A stretch of DNA of 27,814 nucleotides from Candidatus Woesearchaeota archaeon. GTDB lineage: Archaea > Nanobdellota > Nanobdellia > Woesearchaeales > UBA10216. Position numbers and translations under genes: made by a program. The stretch covers positions 1 through 27,814 of the forward strand of contig JACPBT010000007.1 of assembly GCA_016180145.1 (NCBI GenBank), in the 5' to 3' direction. The notes beneath the pieces are model-generated. The model was not told the origin of the DNA. It ran no database searches and was given only the letters and a program-made list of their open reading frames with translations. Positions 1 to 9,126 of the stretch are shown here, one piece after another (position 1 is the stretch's first letter; each line of letters opens with the position of its first letter).

Positions 1-1210
1 AGCCCTGTTTCAGTTCTTTTATCAGCTCCCAAATATACTTTCCCTTTCCGGATTTTTCTCCCTGCAATCCAACAACCACACTGATACAGGGATACTTGGC
101 AGCAAAGAATTTTAAACTTGTAGTATCGTGTTCTTTAAATTTATACTTTGCTTCAAGGGCATAGAGTTTCTTGCCAGAAACGATAAAGTCAACTTCTTGT
201 TTATTCACGGTTCTCCAGAAATGAATGTCATTGCCTGACTTCAGCAACTCCAGAAAGACAAAGGTTTCAAAGGCATTTCCTAAAATAACTTGGGGGAACT
301 CTTTCAGCCAGAGCAAATGCATCAATCCCGTGTCCAGCATAAAAACTTTAGGATTTTTCGTTAGTTCGCTGCGGGTGTTTTTATGAAAGGGAGTTATTCG
401 CTTCAGGATAAAAGTGTTCTCCAGCAAATCCACATAGGTTCTCAGAGTCTCTTGGTTTATTCTTAGAGTATTTGAGAGTTCAGAGATGTTCAATAACTGC
501 CCGGATTGTGAGGCTATTACCTCCAGTAATTTGTTAAATGAAGAAATATTTCGTATATTGCCAATATCCCGAATATCTTTTCTGACATAGGCGTTAATAA
601 TCTGCGACAGGTATATTTTCTTCTTTTCTTCTGATGGCTCTAAGACGATTTGAGGAAAACCTCCAAATTTGATATACTCTTCAGCCAAAGATACCAACTC
701 ATCATTTATTGCTTTGCTGTTTTCTGCCCGAAGAACATATTTTTTCTCTTTGAATAGCAAGAATTCTTCAAAACTAAGCGGATACAGCACAAAGGCAACC
801 ATCCTTCCGGCGAGACTTTCCTTAAACTTCCTCTTCATTTCAAATGTGGAAGAGCCGGAAAGCAGTAATTTTACCTGGGGGTAATGATCATGGAAGATTT
901 TTATCAAGCGAGTCGGCTCATCCAAGTATTGCACTTCATCAATGAGCAGATATATTTTTTTCTGCCCATCAGCACCTTTTTGGAGAAGATACTGATATAC
1001 TTCTTCTGCCCCCTGGTTACAGACATCCAACAATTCTCTGAGTTCCAAGTCAAAATAGAAGACATTTTCCCTTAGGTGTACGTCTATCAAATACTTTAAC
1101 AAAGAGGTTTTCCCTACCTGCCTGGCGCCCATGATAACTATTGCTTCCGGGGAATGGAGGTATTTAGTTACGTGCGCAGCCAGCTTTCTCTCATATATTT
1201 TATTTAACAT
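1..1210 (-). CDS. AAA+ ATPase, AAA_14/DUF4143 family (3' end outside window)
   Basis: I translated this frame by hand; it stays open from ATG at 1210 to the window edge (403 codons, C-terminus missing). It has a Walker A motif GARQVGKTS at about residues 28-36, a Walker B with IYLLIDEVQ at about 86-94, and an LLLSGSST strand after it. The C-terminal half has the AFETFVFLEL and HFWRTVNKQEVDFIV elements typical of DUF4143, a nuclease-like fold (seen: E-VDF and E-K residues). Family members are ATPases of unclear role, often called after one conserved GARQVGKT sequence and often carried on mobile or accessory DNA. The coding strand lacks the strong G/T bias of the next minus-strand genes, which suggests recent acquisition. 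No Shine-Dalgarno site precedes the ATG. Family call firm; cellular role unknown. Confidence 0.9.
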   Translation of the reverse strand, partial: MLNKIYERKLAAHVTKYLHSPEAIVIMGARQVGKTSLLKYLIDVHLRENVFYFDLELRELLDVCNQGAEEVYQYLLQKGADGQKKIYLLIDEVQYLDEPTRLIKIFHDHYPQVKLLLSGSSTFEMKRKFKESLAGRMVAFVLYPLSFEEFLLFKEKKYVLRAENSKAINDELVSLAEEYIKFGGFPQIVLEPSEEKKKIYLSQIINAYVRKDIRDIGNIRNISSFNKLLEVIASQSGQLLNISELSNTLRINQETLRTYVDLLENTFILKRITPFHKNTRSELTKNPKVFMLDTGLMHLLWLKEFPQVILGNAFETFVFLELLKSGNDIHFWRTVNKQEVDFIVSGKKLYALEAKYKFKEHDTTSLKFFAAKYPCISVVVGLQGEKSGKGKYIWELIKELKQG

Positions 1211-1255
1211 AGTATATAAATTATTTGATTTTTAATATACCATATCATGCTTTTA

Positions 1256-1270
1256 TTTATAAATCTTTTG
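1256..1270 (-). promoter_or_regulatory. TATA/BRE promoter of the AAA+ ATPase gene
   Basis: On the minus strand AAAAGATTTATAAATA lies about 50 bases before the ATG at 1210, giving a short leader of roughly 25 bases. The same AACC-AAAGATTTATAAAT string, with one base changed, forms the promoter at 26630-26648. Confidence 0.5.
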
Positions 1271-1326
1271 GTTTTGCCGGTTTTACAACTCATACCGCTT
1301 TCAATGTCATAAGCAGTTCTACAAAC

Positions 1327-2139
1327 TCACCTGCGCCCAGACAGCGTGTTAAAATAATTCCTCACAAGCTCCAAATCCTCCTTAGGAATGGACTCCTCAT
1401 AGCCCTCAGCAGCAACGGCAACAGCCTCAACAGGATAAGAGTCGGAAAAAGAAAGCTCCTCAACATCGCCAACATCCCTGATGGAAAGCTCTGTGCCGGC
1501 AGGCTTCAACCTGACCTTAATTTCATCATTCCCAAGCTTAGCAATAGCAGGAGCGCCGTAAATGTCACCGCCTACCTTCTTAACACCGGAATCCTCAGAA
1601 CCGACAGAAACCCGAATCTTAGAGCCGCCGGACTCAGGGCCGAAAGGGCTATCACCCCCAACATCCTGAGCCTTATCAACAATATTAAAATTGAAGTCAA
1701 GAATGCCAAAAGACACAGGAGAAAGAAGCAAAATAACAAAACACAACGCAACAATAACAATGGACTTGAGGTAGATACGCTTCTCATTAACAAAAGCCGC
1801 ATCCTCAACTCCCCTAAGGTCAGAAAGAACCTCAGAATGAAGCTCCCTCACAACCCGGTTATCAGCATCAGCATACTCAGCAGCAGTCCTCAGCTTCTCA
1901 TTAAGATTACGATACCTCTGCTCAACCATGCGAATCTTGCTGATGCGCAAACGCCTCCGCAAAACAAAGAAAAAATAAGCGGCGGAAACAACAAGCGGAT
2001 AAACCAAGGGCAAATCAAAAAAAGCCAAAACAACAAAAAAAACAAGAAAAACAAGAATCGCATTGATAACAGTATCAAAAACAATCAGCCGATTAAGCGT
2101 ACTCCTGATTTCCGCAACAGCGCCCTTAAAGCTCTTCAT
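1327..2139 (-). CDS. Membrane protein, last gene of the VWA cluster
   Basis: Protein of 270 residues with three likely membrane segments: a hairpin at about 20-62 and a single helix at about 123-147. Between them is a charged cytoplasmic loop with repeated R/E residues (LRTAAEYADAD, VRELHSEVLSDLRG). The C-terminal 120 residues look globular and extracytoplasmic. I do not recognise a named family with certainty; the layout resembles uncharacterised membrane proteins that accompany VWA/BatA genes in other archaea. It is the last gene of the 6841-to-1327 operon, starting 6 bases after the stop of the coiled-coil gene, with no clear ribosome site. A structural or assembly partner of the two VWA proteins is inferred from position only. 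Confidence 0.75.
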   Translation of the reverse strand: MKSFKGAVAEIRSTLNRLIVFDTVINAILVFLVFFVVLAFFDLPLVYPLVVSAAYFFFVLRRRLRISKIRMVEQRYRNLNEKLRTAAEYADADNRVVRELHSEVLSDLRGVEDAAFVNEKRIYLKSIVIVALCFVILLLSPVSFGILDFNFNIVDKAQDVGGDSPFGPESGGSKIRVSVGSEDSGVKKVGGDIYGAPAIAKLGNDEIKVRLKPAGTELSIRDVGDVEELSFSDSYPVEAVAVAAEGYEESIPKEDLELVRNYFNTLSGRR

Positions 2140-2145
2140 TTTTCA

Positions 2146-2649
2146 TCAGCACTTATCATAAGCAGGGTCAATCTGCTTCTGAAGCTTGCAATTGTCAGCG
2201 CGAAGTATCCTAAGCTTATCATTCTGCGAAAGGATATTACTGTCAAGCATGGCAATGGTTTCCTTATCCTTATCAATAGTGAACCGGGCTTCAGAAAGCG
2301 ACCTCTGAGTCTTAGCAAGAACATCAAGAGCCTCAGAAAGCTGGCTCTTTGTATCAGAAAGCTCAGAATCAAGCTTCTCCTTCTCACCACTCAACTCAGA
2401 ATAAAGAGAATCAAGCTTAACCTTATCGGTAGACCTAATGTTAAGCTCAGTAGTTGTTCGGTTAAGCTCCTGAAGCTTTGCAGTAAAATTACGACTAACC
2501 TTACTCAGCTCATCAGAAGCAACCTCATAGCTCTGGGAAATATTGCGGTAATTGCTCTGGTAAAAAGTTGTAAGGATTACAAGGGAAAGCAGAACAACAA
2601 GTACCAAAACCATCAAAAGCATATTAACACGCCGACTCATATACGCCAT
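2146..2649 (-). CDS. Single-pass membrane coiled-coil protein
   Basis: From ATG at 2649 the protein has 167 residues: a short basic start, one membrane helix at about 10-30 (MLLMVLVLVVLLSLVIL), then a long heptad-like region to about 155 (KVKLDSLYSELSGEKEKLDS, DTKSQLSEALDVL). It ends in DPAYDKC. The ORF can be extended to a TTG at 2664, but the ATG is more plausible. The topology is that of a membrane-anchored coiled coil facing outward or toward the cytoplasm; the sequence does not decide. It lies in the VWA operon, between the 793-residue VWA gene and the 270-residue membrane gene, so a scaffold role in one complex is an inference. No enzymatic motif seen. Confidence 0.75.
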   Translation of the reverse strand: MAYMSRRVNMLLMVLVLVVLLSLVILTTFYQSNYRNISQSYEVASDELSKVSRNFTAKLQELNRTTTELNIRSTDKVKLDSLYSELSGEKEKLDSELSDTKSQLSEALDVLAKTQRSLSEARFTIDKDKETIAMLDSNILSQNDKLRILRADNCKLQKQIDPAYDKC

Positions 2650-2674
2650 TTCAAACACGACCAATACAATTCAA

Positions 2675-5056
2675 CTATTTAATTCTTCCCTCCTTCAAAC
2701 GCCTGAAAGCAACATCTCCCAAAAAGACAAGCAAAGCAAGCAAAAGAAAAACCCAAGAGTAAGACACAGGCTCAGTGACAACGCGCCGCGAATCAGCCCT
2801 AACCTTATCAACAATAGCACCAACATCATCAACACCAAACATCCTCCCCCCTGTAACAGAAACCTGCCTCTCAAGCTCAGCGCTCACCCCCAGAGAAGCA
2901 TACTCAAACTCATAATTAACAGCGGCAACAACGCCAAGAAAATGCTGCAAACCAGTGCCATCCGGAGTGAAGGATGCTGAATAAAGGCGCTTGCCAACCT
3001 TAGCAAACTTCAAACCCTCAGCAACAGGAAGGCTGCCAGAAACAACATTAACAGCCATCTCATCACCAAGAAATATGTCCTTAGCATCAACATCAAAATC
3101 CTTCTTCCTGCCCAAATCACCAACAGCCCAATTGACAGCACGGGTAACCAAAACAGAATTATCCCTGCCAAAAAGCTGAGGCGCCCACGAAGAGCCGTCA
3201 TCAGTGGAAAAAGCCGCAATACGCCCAAGACCAAGCCTTGAAACAGAAAGCACAGGACTATTCCGGGCAGTGGAAACAAGCAAATCAGCAGAAGGCTTGG
3301 GAACAACCTGATTATAACCACTAATACTCCCGGAAAGCCTCACACCAGAAGTAATGAAATGATGCCCATTAAGAACCTCAAGAGGAAAATCAGAAACGCC
3401 AGCAGAAACGCCATCCTCAGCAGAGCCGAAAACTATACTCAGACGCTCAAGCTCCTTAGGCTCAAAATAATAACCATTGCCCGCATTTGCAAGAGCCTGC
3501 ATATGCTCCCTATTAGTGCTTTCACCAACGCCAATAGTGAAAAGCTTAATGCCAAGATTTGAGGCGATTTCAGAAGCCCTTAAGTCATCACCCTTATAGG
3601 CAGATTTACCATCAGAAAGAAGAATAATATACCTGCTGCCCTCCAAAGGAGCAAGAATACGGCGCGCAGCAACAATACCCTCACCAATAAGCGTGCCATC
3701 CCTGAAATCAAGCCGCGAAATCCTGCCCTTCAAATAATCCTCATTCCCAAGAACCTTCACCAAGTCAGAAACAAGGTAAGCCTCAGTGTTAAACGCAACA
3801 ACGGCAACCTTATCAGTCTTCCTAAGACTGTCAATAACACCAACAGCAAGAGCCTTCTCAACCTCCTCAACACTCGCAGACACACCCCTCCCAAAACCGC
3901 TCCCTGTGCTGCCGGAAATATCAATAAGCAGAACAATACTCACATCCTTCTGCACCTGCTCCTTCGGCCTCCCAACAATCACAGGAAGCATACCCTCAAA
4001 AACAGAACCCTTATAGCCACCCATATCATAAGAATTCCTGCCGCCAAAAACAACAAGGCCGTTGCCATCAATAACATACCTGCTTAACGCATCAGCATCA
4101 ATATCCTTGGCGGAAATGTCATTAAAAACAACAGCGCTAAAACTCTCCAAAGAAGAAGGTAAAGAGGAAACAGAAGCAGCATCATAAAGCGAATTGAAAA
4201 TATTTGACAAAGGAGTGGGGCTTTTACTCACCAAAAGAACCTTAGGCTTAGGCTCAACCTTAACCACCTTGTAAAAAACATTATTCTCACTGAAAAAGTC
4301 ATCCGTATCAATCTCCACCCTAATAACATGATAGCCCTCAGCAAACTGCCTTGAAACAGAAACAACAGCACTGCCGGAATAAGCATCACTGTGAACTTCC
4401 TCATCATCAACATAAACAACAAGACGATAACCCCTCATCCCACCAACCTGATTAACAACAACATCAAACACAGACTCATCAGCATTCGTGACAACCCTCG
4501 GCCCAATTACTGCAACAGAAGAATCATAATGCGAAGGCTCAAGGCTAACAGCGCTCACAGTGGAATTCAAAGAAGCAGCCAAAACAAGCATATCACCAAG
4601 ACTCCTACCCCCATTATTCCTCCCGTCAGTTACGACAAGAACATTATCATCACCCTCAACACCTGCAAGAAGCGAATCACCAATCGCAGAACGGCTTCCT
4701 GAACCAAGAGAGCGAACACGAACAGGGATACGAGCCTCAAGCTCCTTAATAAGGGCAGGAACGCCAGACGTATCAAGAACCTCCATAGAAGACGAGTTAT
4801 CAACGTAAACAGTCAAAGAAGGACTGCCCGACTTCACAAAGCTCCTCAATGAAAAAGGAGACGCAACCGCAACCAGCAGCAAAACAAAAACAAGAGAGCG
4901 AAGGAAAAGAACGACAAAACGCAAACGCAAACGAGCCCTCAAAGCAGAGGCGTCAAGGCGCTTGGACTTAACAAAATCGTGCCTGACAACCAAAGCAACC
5001 ACAACAAGAACAGGCACAATCAAAGCCAACGCAGCAGGATTCTGAAAGCCAACCAT
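2675..5056 (-). CDS. Large membrane-anchored VWA / GATase1-like protein (BatB-like)
   Basis: Protein of 793 residues. Membrane helices lie at about 8-25 and 48-68 and near the C-terminus (about 762-782, followed by basic RRLKEGRIK). A first, degenerate VWA begins with VYVDNSSS (86-90). An Ig-like segment and a GATase1-like alpha/beta segment follow (about 270-360, KVLLVSKSP to GGRNSYD). The main VWA starts at about 370 with a full MIDAS: DISGS at 379-383, threonine in RDGTLIGEG near 455, and aspartate in LLSDGK near 482. The last third resembles another GATase-like fold. This architecture is known in large BatA/BatB-type proteins, whose VWA domains bind metal-dependent partners. It begins directly after the stop of the previous gene (TAG-ATG) with a G-rich ribosome site at about 5065-5070, so translation is probably coupled. 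Substrate unknown. Confidence 0.88.
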   Translation of the reverse strand: MVGFQNPAALALIVPVLVVVALVVRHDFVKSKRLDASALRARLRLRFVVLFLRSLVFVLLLVAVASPFSLRSFVKSGSPSLTVYVDNSSSMEVLDTSGVPALIKELEARIPVRVRSLGSGSRSAIGDSLLAGVEGDDNVLVVTDGRNNGGRSLGDMLVLAASLNSTVSAVSLEPSHYDSSVAVIGPRVVTNADESVFDVVVNQVGGMRGYRLVVYVDDEEVHSDAYSGSAVVSVSRQFAEGYHVIRVEIDTDDFFSENNVFYKVVKVEPKPKVLLVSKSPTPLSNIFNSLYDAASVSSLPSSLESFSAVVFNDISAKDIDADALSRYVIDGNGLVVFGGRNSYDMGGYKGSVFEGMLPVIVGRPKEQVQKDVSIVLLIDISGSTGSGFGRGVSASVEEVEKALAVGVIDSLRKTDKVAVVAFNTEAYLVSDLVKVLGNEDYLKGRISRLDFRDGTLIGEGIVAARRILAPLEGSRYIILLSDGKSAYKGDDLRASEIASNLGIKLFTIGVGESTNREHMQALANAGNGYYFEPKELERLSIVFGSAEDGVSAGVSDFPLEVLNGHHFITSGVRLSGSISGYNQVVPKPSADLLVSTARNSPVLSVSRLGLGRIAAFSTDDGSSWAPQLFGRDNSVLVTRAVNWAVGDLGRKKDFDVDAKDIFLGDEMAVNVVSGSLPVAEGLKFAKVGKRLYSASFTPDGTGLQHFLGVVAAVNYEFEYASLGVSAELERQVSVTGGRMFGVDDVGAIVDKVRADSRRVVTEPVSYSWVFLLLALLVFLGDVAFRRLKEGRIK

Positions 5057-6841
5057 CTAAAAATCCCCCCGGAACTTAACATAAAGCAGCTCAACAAAAA
5101 CAAGCAACAACGCAAAAACGGCAATCAAAACATCAAAATGCCTCGTTTCAGTAAAAGGAACAGACACGTCAGCAGAGGAAACATCCTCAGAAAAACGCCT
5201 GAACCCTGAACTGACTGAAGACTCCTGAACACTCAAAAGATTGGCAGCAACAGACCTGCCATCATAAGAATAAAAACCAGCCTTGTCAAAAAGAACACGG
5301 TCAGCCTTCAAAACACCAAGAGGCGTGCCCACATTCTGCTTCTGAACAACGCTAATCTGTCCCGTCTTCACATTAAAGCTTGACAAAGACTCAGCCCCAA
5401 CAAGAAAATGAACAAGCCTGCTCCAAAAAACAGGATAAGTAACAGAACTCTTAAAACTGCTGTAATCATCAAGCAAACCGTAATAAATAACCTTACCAGA
5501 ACCAAGCCCCGAAAGCGCAACAACAGGACTGCCACCCGCACTGACAAGAGTGACAGCGCCTTCCTTTGGCTTTGCAGTCAAATAAGCCTCATTAACACCA
5601 AAATCAACACCATCAGTAAAGAAATTGGTAACATTAACAAAATTAACAGAAGACTCGCCAACACCTGCCAACACAACAGGCAGAAAACCAATCTTAGGCA
5701 AATCCTTCTGCCCCACAATTATTACACTACTGCCATTGCTTACTGCACGCTCAATATCCCTGTAATAGCCAGGAAGCATAAGCTTAGGGTCAAACCGGCT
5801 CAAAACAATAACATCATAATCAAAACTATTCACAACAGGAGGCCTCGCAACATCCAGCCTAATACCAGAAGAAGCAGAGAGGGCAGCCTCCACATTGCTT
5901 GAATCCGCATTCGTTATAAGCAAAACCCTCGCCTTAAAACCATCAGGAACACTCACAAAAGCGGCATTATCCGCCTTAAACCCGTCATCAACAACAAGCT
6001 TCACCTCTGTAAGACCAGGCAATGTGTCAAAATAAAACTCATCCCACGAGCCGGCACCCAAAGACAAAACAGCCTCATCCTTCAGAGAATTACCATTAAC
6101 AACCTGAACCTTAACCTTTTCAGCCACATCATTAAAATTCCTAACAGAAACAGCAGTCAAAGAAGAAGCAGGAGAAACGCCAACAATCCCGACATTTGAA
6201 ACATTACCCGAAAAATCAAAAAAACGGACACGCGCATTCCTGGAAGCAGAACGCCTCGCAACAAACGGGTCAATACCCTCAGTCGCAATAAAATCACTCA
6301 AAACAACAATATCACCCTTATCAACAAGCTCCTTCGCAACAAGAATGGCATCACCCAAATTGGAAGTGGTATCCAAAGGCTTCAAAGAACGCAAAACAGA
6401 ACGCGCCTCCTCAGCACCACGAGACTCAAGAACAACACGAGGCACATTGGCAGCAAGAACAATACTAACCTTGCCATCAACAAGCTCCAAAGCCTTACCA
6501 ACAGCAGCCTCAAAACGGCTTGAAGAGCCATAATCAGACTGCATACTCGCAGAAGCATCCAAAACAATAACAGTCCTACCCCCACCAAATGAAGAGACAT
6601 CAGCAAAAAAACCCATAACAGAAAACGCAAGCAAAGAAAGAATCAGCAACTGAAGCAAAAACAGCAAATTACGAACAAGCTGCTGAAAAAAGGAATGAAA
6701 CCTCGTAACACCAGAATCCTTAACAAAAAACATCAAACTCGGAATAACCTGCTCCAAAGGCTTTGAACGCCTAAGATAAAGAATAACAAAAGGAACAAGA
6801 ACAAGAAACGCAAAACCACCAGCAACACGTTCAAAAGGCAT
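5057..6841 (-). CDS. BatA-like membrane VWA protein
   Basis: ATG at 6841 gives 594 residues; the frame extends to a TTG at 6856, but the TATA box at 6861-6873 sits at the leaderless distance from the ATG. The N-terminus is the BatA type: membrane helix, then LRRSK and VIPSLMFF at about 25-40, then a second helix at about 58-80. The VWA MIDAS is DASAS at 95-99, with threonines in LDTTSNLGD and an aspartate in VLSDF. A beta-rich middle and a GATase-like segment follow (ARVLLITNADSS, DVIVLSRFDP). A final helix lies at about 562-582 before the basic KFRGDF end. Known BatA proteins act with a MoxR AAA+ ATPase and DUF58 protein; neither is seen here. First gene of a four-gene operon. Confidence 0.88.
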   Translation of the reverse strand: MPFERVAGGFAFLVLVPFVILYLRRSKPLEQVIPSLMFFVKDSGVTRFHSFFQQLVRNLLFLLQLLILSLLAFSVMGFFADVSSFGGGRTVIVLDASASMQSDYGSSSRFEAAVGKALELVDGKVSIVLAANVPRVVLESRGAEEARSVLRSLKPLDTTSNLGDAILVAKELVDKGDIVVLSDFIATEGIDPFVARRSASRNARVRFFDFSGNVSNVGIVGVSPASSLTAVSVRNFNDVAEKVKVQVVNGNSLKDEAVLSLGAGSWDEFYFDTLPGLTEVKLVVDDGFKADNAAFVSVPDGFKARVLLITNADSSNVEAALSASSGIRLDVARPPVVNSFDYDVIVLSRFDPKLMLPGYYRDIERAVSNGSSVIIVGQKDLPKIGFLPVVLAGVGESSVNFVNVTNFFTDGVDFGVNEAYLTAKPKEGAVTLVSAGGSPVVALSGLGSGKVIYYGLLDDYSSFKSSVTYPVFWSRLVHFLVGAESLSSFNVKTGQISVVQKQNVGTPLGVLKADRVLFDKAGFYSYDGRSVAANLLSVQESSVSSGFRRFSEDVSSADVSVPFTETRHFDVLIAVFALLLVFVELLYVKFRGDF

Positions 6842-6860
6842 GAAAGAACACTGCAAACAC

Positions 6861-6873
6861 AGCTTTTAAAAGG
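6861..6873 (-). promoter_or_regulatory. TATA box of the VWA membrane operon
   Basis: Minus-strand CCTTTTAAAAGCT centred about 26 bases before ATG 6841, the spacing expected for a leaderless archaeal transcript covering the four genes down to 1327. Confidence 0.65.
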
Positions 6874-6926
6874 TTTCTAAAAAAAATTGAGTAAATGCAG
6901 ACTACCATAACTACCAGCAGCAGCCA

Positions 6927-9035
6927 CTACTCCTTAGCCAAAGAATAAGTCGCACCCCTGCCCATACGGGTAGAAAGCCTGACACCATACTTAACCCGAA
7001 GCTCGCCCAATGCCAGCTTAACAGTAACAGCCTCAACAGGAAACTCTGAAAAACACAAAGCCTCCTGCAACAAATCGTTAAGGGTGAAAGCCATGCCCGG
7101 ATTCCTGCCAAAAAGATTCTCCAAAGCAGAAACAACCTGCTCACGCCTCTTAACGCCAAATGCGTGCTTAGCAACCTCATACCTGCCCGGGCGATTCCTA
7201 TCACCAGACTCAACAACACGCAAAACACCCAACTCAACAAAATACCTGAAATCGTTCCTTACAGACTCATCACTAAAAGAAACAGAGCCGCCAGCAGCAT
7301 TCTGCAAATTATCAAACGCATAACGCCACTCAACAGGCTTACCGGCATCTCCCACAAGCCCAAGAACCCTCTGACGGCGCACAGTAACATCATCAAGCGG
7401 AGCCGGAGAAACACCGGAACCAACAAGAGCGTAATAAGGAAAATCCCTCTTCAATGCAGCACGGTGAACAAGCTCATCATTAACCAAATGCTCCAAAACA
7501 GTTCTCAACGAATCATCAGAAGGCTTTGAATCCTCACTGCCAGCCATGTGTTTCAGAATTTCAGCACGGATAAGATACCCCCTGCCATGCAAGGCAGCCA
7601 AAACAGCATCCTTATAATCAGGACGACTGCCATGATGCCCGGGAGCGGCAGACGCCTGCGGAACATTAACTGCACCTACCACAGGAGCAACAACAGACGC
7701 CTCAGCAACAGCAGAAGGCTGCCTGCGAACAATACTGCGAGAAGAAACCACACCAGACACAACAATATCAAGAGGAATGCCCAAATCAGAAAGCACACTC
7801 CTCCCATAACCATCAACAACAGCAGAGTTTACACGACTTGCCAAATCAGCAGCCTCGTCCAGACTGCGCGAGCCGGGCAAACTCAAGCTATAAACAAGAA
7901 CGCCATCACCCTCAGAAACCACAGGCACAGGCAAACCATGGCCTGCCCACTGCTGAACAAGCGCTGAAGCAATACGGCGCTCCAAAGGAAAAACAACCTC
8001 AACAACATAATCACCTGAAACCTTTCTTGACGCAACCATGAGCGGAATGCTGCCCAGCCTCGCATCCTTACGAAGCCGCAATCCTAAATCAATGATAGAA
8101 CTCTCACGGCGAACATCCTCAGAAACTGCCAAAAGCGCCTCCTTAAATCCTGCCAATGATGCAGAACGCGAAGCTTCATAAGAATCAATATAACGAGCTA
8201 CTTTTTCAGCATCATCCTTAATTCGGGAACGCATAAACTCGCTAAGGTTTTTTAAAACCTCCAAATCAGAACAGTTACGCCTATACTCTGCAAACTCAGC
8301 AACGTGAACAGCATCATAAGCAGAAGCCAACTCAGCATCAGAACTCCTCCGGCGAGTGCTGACAAGCCTCACTAATTCATCCTTAGAAGAAGCACTGACA
8401 GAACCAACACCAAACGAGCTCAACTTACCAAGCATAGCCTCAAGAGACATCAAAGGAGGGGGAAGCTCGCTGCCAATAAGCTTAAAAGAATCCACAACAG
8501 TCTGGGAAGCGGAAGCAATGTAAGCCATGAGCGCACCATAAGAATCATCAAACCTCCGCCTAGCAATCCTTACATGCGGCTCACGACGCTTCCCGCCAAG
8601 CTCGCGGCGGAGAGAGGCGAGAGAAGACTCTAAAGCTGCAACACGCCCGGAAGCCGCCTGTGCAGAAGCCATGCCCTCTGCCACAACCCTATCCAATTCG
8701 GAATCGTAAAGCCCAACTAACTCCTCAGCCTCATTCAAACGCCTAAGCAACTCCTCTGCACTTGGCAGAAGAACAGGCTCACTAACAACAACCTCACCAC
8801 CAACAGCAGAAGGAACAGGCTCAAAATTAAAAGGCTTTCCTTTATAGTCACTCATAAATTTAGTTAAATCGTCCTGAGAAACTCCTCCAACAAGAATGTA
8901 ATGACCGGCATCATGCATGACACGCGCAACAGCCCCATTAAGGACGAGATATTGTTTTAATTTATAGACCTCCCCCGGCTCAAAGCGCGGCGTTTCAAGC
9001 CTTACCCTAAACTCAAAAGACTTATCAGTTGCCAT
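6927..9035 (-). CDS. Orphan 702-residue protein with coiled coil and tandem winged helices
   Basis: ATG at 9035 gives 702 residues beginning MATDKSFEFRV; the frame also has an upstream TTG at 9056. No named family recognised. Visible parts, roughly: an N-terminal small domain (1-70, ending DYKGKPFNFEPVP), a coiled coil (95-150, EELLRRLNEAEELV and ALESSLASLRREL), a helical middle region, a beta-alpha domain (about 340-430), then a C-terminal third that reads as three successive winged-helix units. These start near KDAVLAALHGRGYLIRAEIL, VRRQRVLGLVGDAGKPV and REQVVSALENLFGRNPG, each ending in a beta-wing. No signal peptide or membrane helix, so cytoplasmic. It precedes the VWA operon by 85 bases and may be a DNA-binding or assembly partner, but that rests on position and fold impression only. 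Confidence 0.8.
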   Translation of the reverse strand: MATDKSFEFRVRLETPRFEPGEVYKLKQYLVLNGAVARVMHDAGHYILVGGVSQDDLTKFMSDYKGKPFNFEPVPSAVGGEVVVSEPVLLPSAEELLRRLNEAEELVGLYDSELDRVVAEGMASAQAASGRVAALESSLASLRRELGGKRREPHVRIARRRFDDSYGALMAYIASASQTVVDSFKLIGSELPPPLMSLEAMLGKLSSFGVGSVSASSKDELVRLVSTRRRSSDAELASAYDAVHVAEFAEYRRNCSDLEVLKNLSEFMRSRIKDDAEKVARYIDSYEASRSASLAGFKEALLAVSEDVRRESSIIDLGLRLRKDARLGSIPLMVASRKVSGDYVVEVVFPLERRIASALVQQWAGHGLPVPVVSEGDGVLVYSLSLPGSRSLDEAADLASRVNSAVVDGYGRSVLSDLGIPLDIVVSGVVSSRSIVRRQPSAVAEASVVAPVVGAVNVPQASAAPGHHGSRPDYKDAVLAALHGRGYLIRAEILKHMAGSEDSKPSDDSLRTVLEHLVNDELVHRAALKRDFPYYALVGSGVSPAPLDDVTVRRQRVLGLVGDAGKPVEWRYAFDNLQNAAGGSVSFSDESVRNDFRYFVELGVLRVVESGDRNRPGRYEVAKHAFGVKRREQVVSALENLFGRNPGMAFTLNDLLQEALCFSEFPVEAVTVKLALGELRVKYGVRLSTRMGRGATYSLAKE

Positions 9036-9058
9036 AGGAAAAAGGGAAGAATCCAAGA

Positions 9059-9076
9059 CTAATAAAGCTTTTTATT
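9059..9076 (-). promoter_or_regulatory. Possible promoter of the 702-residue protein gene
   Basis: A/T-rich minus-strand TAATAAAAAGCTTTATTAG lies 24-41 bases before ATG 9035, at the distance for a TATA element. There is no ribosome site before the ATG, which fits a leaderless start. Confidence 0.4.
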
Positions 9077-9126
9077 ACAACCACTATAAAGGCGTTAAAC
9101 ACTGCGGAAAGCAGGGAAAAGCACAG

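Noticed and set aside
1225..2682. Plus-strand open frame of 485 codons
   Set aside because: It runs opposite three minus-strand genes with clear membrane and coiled-coil features. Its residues are mainly N, K, I and R, a mirror of the coding bias on the other strand.
6854..9056. Upstream TTG starts (at 6856 and 9056, also 2664) for three minus-strand genes
   Set aside because: An ATG a few codons later fits the TATA spacing or the start of the domain better.
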